64,000 nucleotides of DNA. Origin: Symbiodinium natans. Taxonomy: Eukaryota > Sar > Dinophyceae > Suessiales > Symbiodiniaceae. Where the stretch lies: positions 297,374 to 361,373 of the forward strand of contig CAJNDS010002098.1 in the NCBI GenBank assembly GCA_905221605.1. Direction: 5' to 3'. Shown here piece after piece: positions 55,351 through 64,000 of this stretch. Each line of letters begins with the position of its first letter. Position 1 is the stretch's first letter. Under the pieces are notes generated by a model. The model was not told the DNA's origin. It was given only the letters and a program-made list of their open reading frames with translations, and searched no databases. The position numbers and the translations under genes were made by a program.

Positions 55351-56617
55351 CCCCTAGGGCCCTAGAAGGTAAAGATTTCCGGTGATTGAAGCGGCTTCTC
55401 AGTCAGCCGGGCCGCCTTCCTCCTTCTAGTAGGGGACCCCCTCAGGGGGGGCTTTGGGGGGGGGGAGTTTTAATGCACTTCTCAGCCTCTCAGAGCACTT
55501 AAAATTTTAAAAAGTTGGGGGGAGGGGGGGTGTCTGAGGTCAGAGACACTGTGGGCTAAGTCTCATGTAGATGTTGGGCTTTAGCTGCTTGCCAGGATTT
55601 GAGGCATTAAGGTTGAGAGCCTCGGACATAGGATAGTTTAGGCTTTTGGCACCCACTACAACTTCAAAAGACCCTCAAACTTAGGTCCGAATTCTCATCA
55701 GCTCGAGTTCAAGAACCCAGTTTTGAGACGCCCGCCCCACCCTGCATTCCGCGAGGTCTTCAGCACACATTGTCTACGGGCTCGCGAGAGCCAAACGCTG
55801 CGGCAAGGCTACTGGGTGCGCGGGGGCGGGGCGAGCATAGGGGCTTGAGGTTCAGAATTTTTTTGTGTAAGGTCGAGGGGAGGCTGACGGATTCTGGAAC
55901 GCGAAGCGCTTAATGCCTAAGCTCAGGAGTTTCAGGGGCACGTTGCTGAGCAAGTTGGGACGAAGCCAGAGAGTTTCTCAACCCGACCCAAGCATGGCTC
56001 AGCAAACCAACATGATGAACTTGAGCATACAAAGGGGAAACTTTGCATCTTCAACCCGAAACCCTAGACCTGTCGCTGATGCTTGGCCCAAGTTCGCCTC
56101 AAGAGGCCTAAACTCTCTGCCTTCGCGTGTTGCAGCTTCAGGAGGTTCCTGGTTTCGTCACTACAACGTGCCGCAGCAATGCCTTCTTTTGGACCAGCAG
56201 CAAGTTCTTTCGTGCAAGCCCGTCTAGGAACACATGCAGCCATCTGTCGAATGAACAGCTGCAGTGCCCACAAAGCTGGCTAAGAAGGAACTCCAACTCC
56301 ATCCCGCCAACTTTGTCAAACCTGGCCGGGACACACTTTGAACACGTTCGTCTCGGGAAGCCCGAAGCTTCAGCAGAAACTACTCCAATCCCTGAAGCCG
56401 TTGAAGCCTTCGACATGGTCGAATCCTAAACGCTGACCTGGCACTGAAGACTTGAAGTTTGAAGTCCGGTGGAATGGAGCTTCTGAGTGATGCGCACGCC
56501 TTCACTTCCAGCCAGCCAACTTCGCTGCAGGCTTATAATGGTGTCGCACCTGGGAGTCACGGAACACGCTGGCTTTAGGCTTCCGTGGTTTGCTTCTTGC
56601 TGCAGTAATAGCAGTAA

Positions 56618-56657
56618 CAGCAGCAGTGGTGGTGGTGGTGGTGGTGGTGGTGGTGGT

Positions 56658-56690
<33 letters not shown>

Positions 56691-56700
56691 GGTCGTTGTC
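56618..56700. repeat. (GGT)n/(GGC)n microsatellite
   Basis: A trinucleotide repeat grading from GGT to GGC units. It produces a spurious polyglycine frame. Confidence 0.9.
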
Positions 56701-58509
56701 TTAGTCTTGGTCTTTGTCTTGGTCTTAGTCGTAGTCGTATTGGTATTCCGAGTCGTAGTGTTGGTGATGGTTGTGGGGGGAGTGGTAGTGGTGGTGCTTG
56801 ATGTTCGTGTTAATGCTAAAATGTTGTTGTTGCTGCTGCTGCTGCTGTCGTTGCTGTGGTTAAGGTCGAGGGTAAGGAGCCTCCATCAGTTTTTACAAAC
56901 CATGGCTTGAGCTGCACTCAAGTCCTGAACTTGTTCCCTCCTTGCATCGCCACAAGCTGGTGGAACACATACGGGGCACCAAGGGCAGTCCTGCCCGCGG
57001 AGCCCTGGCCCTAACATTGCTTTGCAAACAGCAGTTCTTTGTCCTCCGTCTTGGTCTCAAAGTTCCTAGCCGAAACCACTGAAATCCAGAGGGCAAGTCC
57101 AGATCTTCAAAGGGCATCCAAACCCCGAAAACCCTGATGTTTGCACCCCAAGCCCAATGCCCCTGTAGCAGCCGGAGGAACCTCAAGACCTTCGGGGCAC
57201 TTTTGAGAGATGTTGAAACATGCGAAAACATGCCTAGAGCACCCTGCAAACCCAAATTCAAACCCTAATTTTAGCCCCATCACAAGATCCCAACTTGTTC
57301 CAGGTTCCAGGGACCCCACGTGCTTCACGAACCAAGTCGCGACCGCTTGGGCATACTCCTAGCATGGGGCTTCCTACTTACTCTTTTGTCAAGAGCACTG
57401 CGTGCACACTTGGTGGCGTCAGAACTGGCAAAGCACTGCGAACACGGCGTACACATTTGGTGGCATTAGAACTGGCAATAGCAAATGCTTTCAACCGATA
57501 TAGAGCTAGTTGTTTGACCTTGGGGATGCTACGGAACACATACAGCAGAATTTTTCCGAACACAGATCCCGCAAGACGCTAGAGTCGCAAGAGGTGCAGC
57601 TTTCTGGAGGACAGCGATGTTGGCTCCGTGTCCCTAAGAAAATCTCTAGGCACGCAGGCCACTAAGTGCCGTCATCACTTCTGCACATCCCCCGCATAAT
57701 GCTTTTCACGCGGAAACTGCTTTCCATCTACACCGATAGTCGAGTGAAAGTCCTGAAGCCCTAAGCCCGAAGGGAAAAGCTAAACGCTTAAGAATGGTGA
57801 GCCCGTATCCACAAAAGTGCAAGTCATGCACAGATGCACACATGGGACCCGACAACTTCCAAACTCCCGAAAGCCTTTTGCAACGGCACGTGGGGACCAG
57901 CCTCGTTCATTATCATTATATAAGGTCTGCAACAGCACTGCAGCTCAGCTTGAAACCCCGCTGCCTGCCCCAGAAAGGATGCTAGCTCCGTCTCCACCTG
58001 CCATGCAAAGATCCTTTACGATCTTGAGAGTTGGGGTCTGGGGGGGGGGGGAGGTGGCCGGGAGTGTCTGCGAGCGTTCGCGGCGTTCTTTCGTCGCCAA
58101 GCTTACGACGGTCGTCACTGTTAGAAGCTTTGAGGTTGCGGTCAAGCTTCGAAAGTCAGAAGAGATGGCAGCCATGGGGCCATGAGGATGGTGCATGTCG
58201 GTGTCTGATAGCATGGGATAGGAGCTGCCATTGTTCATACTTTGCCTCTTAAAAGGGGCGGGGGTGGTACATGACTGTGATGATTGCAGGGGCAGTAGCT
58301 AGAGCCCGTTTTATGTTCCTGGCACACGGCGTGCAAGGAAAACACGTATGCTTTTGGATGTTTTTAGGGCTTAGTTCCCAGGTTCACAGGTCTCAGGGGT
58401 TCTGAAGGCCTGCCCGACGCCTTAGGTGAAGAAGCCAATTCGGCTTAGGATTTATGGTAATGCAAGCAGCAATGCGAGAAAGGAAGTATGGTGAGAGGAG
58501 GACCAACTT

Positions 58510-59040
58510 TACGTAATTGGGTGGCTAGGTGGCAACTGGGTGGACGAAATGCCAACACTTCTGCTCACATGCAAGATGCCAGGCACTTTGCTCGATGGAC
58601 TTTCTTTCTCTGTAATCAATGGACGCGCGAGAGCATTGGACGTCAGGGCCAGTGCAAAGCTACCTGAACGAGCATCCTGGCGACTGAAAGACAAGCCGCA
58701 CGCGGCACGCGTCAGGGCCTGACAATGGATGCGGCAGCTTCCTGGGCACTCGCTTTAGCATCTTCAGCTTTGGCCTTTTTTGCGCGAATTGGGTATCTGG
58801 TCGCTTCACCGCTGCATCGCGGAGCTCGTTTGCCCAAAGCAATGCACGAAAAAGATTGGGAACTCACGCGAAGCACTCGGCCAAGAGGCTGGCCGCTGCC
58901 GTTGCAAGGTGACATGCCCGGGTCCGTAGGGAAGACACTATCTTAGGCAGCTTCTTGCTGCCCGGATGCAAGAGAAACCAGAGGTCTCGCAGGTCAAGCC
59001 TTTCCATTTCTTTGGCTTCTTCGGCGCCTCGTTCTCTCCT
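58510..59040 (-). CDS. Fragments of an unrecognised minus-strand gene
   Basis: Three exon-like stretches: about 58960-59030 (GAEEAKEMERLDLRDLWFLL), about 58727-58785 (AKAEDAKASAQEAAASIV, AAG acceptor, GC donor) and about 58560-58665 (SFALALTSNALARPLITEK, CAG acceptor). The first two are helix-forming and could be coiled coil. The phases of the last two do not join directly. No family assigned. Confidence 0.35.
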
Positions 59041-59981
59041 GACTCCTCACGCTATGAGTCTGTGCCTCAGGTGGCGTGCTCTCCTCGTTCGCTCGTTCGC
59101 ACCGGCACCTCTTTACAGCTGGGCGCGTCTCGCCCCGTGTTACGTCCTGCACATGCACGCCAGTTGCTGACGCCGGTCTGAAACCTAGATCTGGGCTTCC
59201 GCAACGTGCAGCGAGACATCACTCGTTGCACATAGGGCACGGCGATCCCACGATCGCCACGTCGTCCCATGCCACACTTCACGCCTGGAAAAATGCCAGT
59301 TCCCAGACTCCCGCCGTTGCTGCTTCCATCTTGGACGAATGCACGAAAAGGAAGTCTTGCTCGCAGACGCTTCGAGGCCTTGCATTTCACCCGATCTCAG
59401 GTCAAAGCCTAAACGCGTAAACTGATATAAACTTCTAAATTCCAAGGAACCTCTCCAGACCGAGACCCCCGATCATTTTCAAACCCTTCGAAGCTAAAGA
59501 AACCTCTCTGCCTCAACAGCGTCAACATCTCAGATCCTCTTCCCTTTCCCGAAGCCTCCAAATCCCACAAATGCTCACTTCCAGTTGGGCCTCGGTCGGC
59601 GGCTTCCGCGCTACCAGCATGCAGACCGTAAACCTCAGTTTGCGGTTTCAGACGGCTTCGCCTGGCGAAGGAAAGCTTTGCACAACCTGGTCCATGTCGG
59701 AGCAGGCCCCGAAGCCGCAAACTCAAGGCTGCACTCTTTCTACTTCTTTGAGGTGCTGCCAACCCCTCAAGAAACCCACAGGCAGCCGAGTCCATCGCTT
59801 CAGTGCGCACAACTACTCACAAGCCACGGCTTTTGTGAAGGCTTCGCCGCTGCCAGGTGAATCTGGGGACACTGGAACCCCTCACAGCATCCTAAAGAGA
59901 CGAGCCAATGGTTTCCACGACTGTGCATCGGTATCCCTCATGCAGCGACTTGGAGTTCATGGCTTCGGTGAGCATTCACAT

Positions 59982-60082
59982 GGGTGGCTGTCAAAATTAC
60001 AATCCCTTTTGGGGTACCCTAAGCATTATGTGCCGTATTAGAATAGGGACCTTAAAAGGGACCATAATTTTGACAGCCACCC
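59982..60082. mobile_element. Small foldback element, family C
   Basis: 101 bp with 17-bp perfect inverted ends GGGTGGCTGTCAAAATTA-type. ACAT stands on both sides (59978-59981 and 60083-60086). Non-coding, AT-rich inside. Confidence 0.75.
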
Positions 60083-61139
60083 ACATTGTAAAAGCCCCTG
60101 AACAGTTAACTTTCCATCGAGGGGACTCGGACAGCATGTCGCAAGTGGACTGGTCGCTGGACCTTGTTGGAGAAGTTTAGGGTTCAAGGTGTGGGGTTTG
60201 GGGATTAGGGTTTAGGGTTCAGGGAGCGTTCAATGAGAACTTGGGGATGAGGCTCTGGAGTTCCTGGGGTCAAGGCTGAGGTCAAGCTTCTCAGGGTGTG
60301 GGATTCGGGCGTGCGGCGGAGGGTGGGGGATGACGGAATAAGGTCTTGCTGTCTCGCTGTCTACTTCTCTCTGACGACCTGGCTCAGAAGCCCTAAACTC
60401 AGCAGGCATGCTCTGCAGACAAATGAACAAAGCAGCCAAGCCCTTACAACTCACAGCACATGATAAGATGGCAACCCAAAATGGCCTACTATGGGTTGCG
60501 CCAGAACTCCAAAAACCTGTAGCCCGCTTCTCCGCAACAGAATTGCCCTCAGGCACAACTGCCAAGACCCTTTTGGGGTTTTCAGAACAGTTCTCGGACC
60601 TCCAGTTAACCTAGGTTAGCATCCTTTTGGTCAGCTCCCTGAACCCTAAACCCTAAACCGCCTAAACCCTAAACCCTAAACACTGAACCCTAAACCCTAA
60701 GTTAGCATCCCTTCGCAAGTCTTGGGTCTGGGCAGCTCCTCCAACTTTGCCAGCTTCTTACCTCTGATCGTAGCGAAGGGGACGCTGACGGTTCGGCTGT
60801 TTAAAGTTGGGGGCCTTGGGATGTCGGAATGTTTAGACTGTTCAGGGTTCTGGCTTCAAGTTGAGACCTTGTTGCTACGTCTCCGCCTCCCTGTGGAGAA
60901 AGAGGTGAAGAAACGGCTGGAGGCGTCTTGGATTCGGTGCATACGGTGTAAAGTGTTAAGCCATGAAGCGTTCCCAAACAAACCAGCTCAAACCCTATTC
61001 TCGGTTTAGGGTTTTGGGTTGAGAGGGTTTAGGGTTTAGGGGACCCTTTTACTCCGAACCCTAAAGCCCAATCAGCTCAGCATCAGCAGTGACGAGAAGA
61101 AGAACAATAGCACAAGAAGACCCACGAAGAACAGGAGAC

Positions 61140-61395
61140 GCACGCGCACACACACACACACACAGACACAGACACAGACACAGACACAGACACAGACACA
61201 GACACAGACACACACACACACACAGAGACAGAGAGACAGAGAGACAGAGAGACAGAGAGACAGAGAGACAGAGAGACAGAGAGACAGAGAGACAGAGAGA
61301 CAGAGAGACAGAGAGACAGAGAGACAGAGAGACAGAGAGACAGAGACACAGAGACACAGAGACAGAGACACAGACAGAGAGACACAGACATCCTA
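61140..61395. repeat. (CA)n / (CAGAGA)n compound microsatellite
   Basis: About 250 bp of CACACA, CAGACA and CAGAGAGA units. It creates long spurious Arg/His-rich and Ser/Leu-rich frames on the two strands. Confidence 0.95.
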
Positions 61396-62149
61396 CCCCC
61401 TCCCCTCAGCGATGTCGGGTGCCGCACCCACTTCTGCTTGCAGCTTCTTCTGCTCCTTCCAGCACGACTTGCCTACTGGCATTCTGGTCCAAAAAACCTC
61501 TAGGACTCTACAACTGCAACAATCGGAATCTAAAGCCCCAAACCTCTTGACAAGAAACAGTGCCCCCGGTGAGTCACGGGCCCCCTCGTCAGGCTTGCCA
61601 CGTTTGCCAAGCTAAAGATCCCTTTGCCACTCTGGCCTTTAAGCCCCAACCGCCCCAAGTACCTTAAACCCTAAACCCTCCCTGAACCCTGAACCCAGCC
61701 TTTTTGCTCTCATCTCGCCCCAAGTTTCGGACCTTCTGGGACCTTTCATCCAAATTTTGAACAGACGCCCTGGCTGCTTGGCTTGAAGGCCGGGCCTTTG
61801 AAATCTCAAAGGCGGGTCTCCTTTCCAAGGCCCAGAATCCCAACTGAGCCGAAACCAAGAATTCCCCTCTTCAAAAAAAATGGCAGATCAAGAAAACACC
61901 AAAAACCATGTCTCGATCAATCCGGCAAAGGGGTGGTCCACGCGCCACCCGACCTCCCAGAGTGGGCACTGTTTCGGGACCCGCTTTAATGTTCCGACCC
62001 CGGACCCTCTGGATTTCGATGCGCTGGCCTCTTGGCTTAAAGGCCGGACAAGCTCATCCCGTTTAAAATCATATGGATCAATATGAACCCCTGTCAAAAT
62101 CATATACAAACTCATCCCTTTATCCGTTCTACATTCATAAATCCATCCC

Positions 62150-62224
62150 CTGTTGAAGACCCAACATTCCCGCGTCCTCCTCGGAGATGACGGGTGCTTG
62201 GGCTGTGGCGGCTGGAGGGGGCTC
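62150..62224 (-). CDS. Probable exon of an unrecognised gene at the right edge
   Basis: CAG acceptor, then 25 codons in phase 0 (EPPPAATAQAPVISEEDAGM then LGLQQ), ending CAG|GGG. A natural, proline/acid-rich linker composition. It may belong with the stretches at 63.1-63.5 kb. Confidence 0.42.
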
Positions 62225-63129
62225 CTGCATGCAGAACATGGGGCTGCACGGGCTTTTAGAGTACAAGGAGCGTGTTAACTTTTGCTTCTACAATACGGCG
62301 ACTGCCTGGAGAGTTGTCGCGGGTACTTGGGGTGCTTTTCTGCTCTACGAGGGGCACCTTGTAGTGCATAAAAACTCATGCACAGGGCCATCTCCCGAAG
62401 ACCTGACGAGCCCTTGAAGCCCCTGAAGCCCAAGAACCTGAACCCCACAAGCTCGTATAACAGCCCACCGAACCCTTTGGTCTCAGACATCTTTGGAACA
62501 CACAGCCCCGGTCGCCTACATCTAGACCACCCTTGCTTTGAAGGGCTTTACTCATGGCTTGGGGTTTGGGACTTCGTGGCATTAATGAAGACTTATGAGT
62601 TTACAGTCTGCGCCTTCGGGCTTTGGGGTCAGTTTCTTAAGGGTTTCGGGAGTATGCCCGAGCGTGAGGCCTTGGTTGGGGGAGCAGCAGCGGTATTCGG
62701 CCTTGCTCTGCGGACGGATGCGGGTGTCGGGTTTATCGCAGTGCTTGACCACCAAGCCCGAGCTATGGTTTTGGATTTTTTGGCATGAGACTTTCAGGGT
62801 TGAAAAAGGCTGCATAGGGTTGAGAAGAGATGCTGTAGCAGGGAAACATCCAAAGTTTCGGGTTTAGGGTTACCCCTGAGTCCAAGTACCAGCACTGTAG
62901 TGTCTAGTCCCTGTTGAGAAGGCATGCGTCTGCGATGCTACTGGCAACCGGCTTATCAGCCGAAGTTGTCCATCCTGCCCCGAACGCCAAAACCCGATCG
63001 GGGATCGGGATGTACAGGTTGCAAAGGCTCAGGAATGAGGCAGACGGCCATATTCAGAAGGTGGCATGATTGCATGAGGGACAGCAAAAGGCGGCGTGGG
63101 GAAAGTCCAACTCTTCAGGTCGAAGGATG

Positions 63130-63235
63130 TAGGTGGTTGACGGTGATGGCTCTTGCAAACCCCATCTGCCATGCCCCGTCTGGATAGGGGCCCTTGCACA
63201 GCTTGCACATGACAGCACGTGCACAGGTTGGATAG
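63130..63235 (-). CDS. Probable exon with a CxxC motif
   Basis: The minus strand reads GYPTCARAVMCKLCKGPYPD then GAWQMGFARAITV. The C-K-L-C pair suggests a zinc site. Edges are not fixed and no family is recognised. Confidence 0.4.
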
Positions 63236-63409
63236 CCGATTGCTTCTCATAAAGACACCAACAATGAAATCTACGCCGGTGCTACGCGTGGCTCAACAGC
63301 CACTGTATGGTCTGGAGGGCCCACGAAACTGTCCTCCACAGTCTCGCGTCGTCATTTGCTCTTACGCTGGCTTCGACAGCAGAGGGCTGTTGTCATATGA
63401 CCATGCCTT

Positions 63410-63520
63410 CCTTCCAACCAATCCTCGCAAGCTGCTTGCCGGAGTTGGTACTGTTGCCCGACGAGCTCCATCACGAAGCCCTGGTTGATGGCCGTCTCCA
63501 CCAAGCCGGTGTGTAACAAC
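63410..63520 (-). CDS. Probable exon upstream of the CxxC exon
   Basis: The minus strand reads GLVETAINQGFVMELVGQQY then QLRQAACEDWLEG. Natural composition; a GA donor is possible after AACE. The region just upstream (63560-63720) is open in two frames and may hold a further exon; the gene probably continues beyond the window. Confidence 0.4.
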
Positions 63521-64000
63521 ACCCAGCGAGCATTATTCGCTCGCGTCCATGTTACCGTCATATTGTATATGCACGCTGCGCGTCTCTAATATTGGCGAAC
63601 TCTGATGGACGTGAGCCTGAGCCTGAGCAGGCCCTCCAGAAAGGTTCCATCGCCGCCTTCGACAAGCCAAGTAACGAGGGCAGATCAAAGTGCCTGGTTC
63701 TTGGAGACGGGATGAAGCCGCAAGCGCTGGGTCCCACGCTGTTCCTTGTGCTTCTCCTTTCGTCGCCGTGACCTGTCCCCAGCCCCAACCCCCACTGCAG
63801 CACCACATGGTTGTAGCGGCCCTAAAGATGGGCGAAGCCTTCTCATCGGCTTCGGGGACCGGGCCTACTGATCTTGAACCCATGAGGCTGGCCTGTGGCC
63901 ATCTGCCGCTGGCGCGGGGGTCGCCTGCAGTTCAGGTGCTCAAGTCGACACTCAATTTGCTACTAGCCCGGCAAGGCCATATAATATCTACAGTATCACC

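Larger units (their letters stand above)
52747..58500. other. Repeat-rich interval with no certain gene
   Basis: Contains CCCTAAA/TTTAGGG runs (53230-53270, 53385-53415, 54840-54862, 54968-55030), an array at 55290-55350, a C tract at about 54467-54487 and a (GGT)n tract. A plus-strand frame at 52950-53200 (LGLWRIYSYHAALGAWREFA) has a W-x-A-x-W periodicity and may be an exon, but I cannot support it further. Confidence 0.35.
59041..62149. other. Interval with no certain gene
   Basis: Contains the family C foldback element, short telomere-like runs (60180-60220, 60645-60705, 61005-61040) and a long microsatellite. A minus-strand stretch near 60720-60800 (VSVPFATIRGKKLAKLEELP) may be an exon. 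Confidence 0.35.

Noticed and set aside
56487..56910. Polyglycine/polyvaline frames
   Set aside because: They come from the (GGT)n repeat.
61061..61550. Frames rich in Arg/Gln/Thr or Ser/Leu/Cys
   Set aside because: They come from the CAGAGA/CACACA microsatellite.

Overview
The window reads as nuclear DNA of a dinoflagellate, probably a Symbiodiniaceae-type alga. Four things point that way. Telomere-type heptamers (TTTAGGG/CCCTAAA) are scattered through the whole 64 kb instead of capping an end. Recognisable coding sequence is cut into tiny exons (about 20-135 nt) whose introns mostly start with GC or GA rather than GT. Pieces matching the dinoflagellate spliced leader occur at two kinds of place. 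Fragments of mitochondrial cob and cox1 sit inside a nuclear intron. Almost no long open frame is a real gene; most are chance frames in GC-rich intron or repeat DNA.

Layout. 1-2043 is repeat-rich non-coding DNA. 2044-10889 is one LTR retrotransposon on the minus strand with two apparently identical 287-bp LTRs, a copia-like half-tRNA primer site, a polypurine tract and a giant reading frame (about 2,075 codons plus a -1 offset frame of about 650) carrying WW-like, S1-like and six CCCH zinc-finger segments but no visible protease, integrase or reverse transcriptase. 10890-18900 holds possible exons of one or two unrecognised minus-strand genes and a 1.46-kb inverted-repeat element (13805-15263) packed with palindromes.

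19007-38687 is the main gene: a calcium-dependent protein kinase (CDPK) on the minus strand, recovered here as 19 exons (about 1.1 kb of coding sequence in about 19.7 kb). The exons carry, in order, the glycine loop, helix C, HRD, DFG, APE, subdomains IX and XI, the autoinhibitory junction and EF-hands. Three stretches are not found: the ATP-lysine exon, subdomain X, and a short piece of EF-hand 3. Its introns contain telomere-like arrays, a mitochondrial DNA insert, a small foldback element and microsatellites.

39304-63850 holds pieces of at least five further genes, also on the minus strand: a C-terminal exon at 39.3 kb, exons at 42.3-42.6 kb, a polyglutamine frame at 45 kb, a cysteine-rich multi-exon gene at 46.3-47.4 kb, and exons at 52.1-52.7, 58.5-59.0 and 62.1-63.5 kb. 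The shared orientation fits the one-directional gene arrays known from dinoflagellates. None of these can be named.

The most distinctive pattern is that the telomere-like repeats are placed by polarity around exons: CCCTAAA-type tracts lie just before acceptors and TTTAGGG-type tracts just after donors. In one intron a near-perfect inverted repeat encloses a telomeric array and one arm begins at the splice donor, which looks like an introner-type element.
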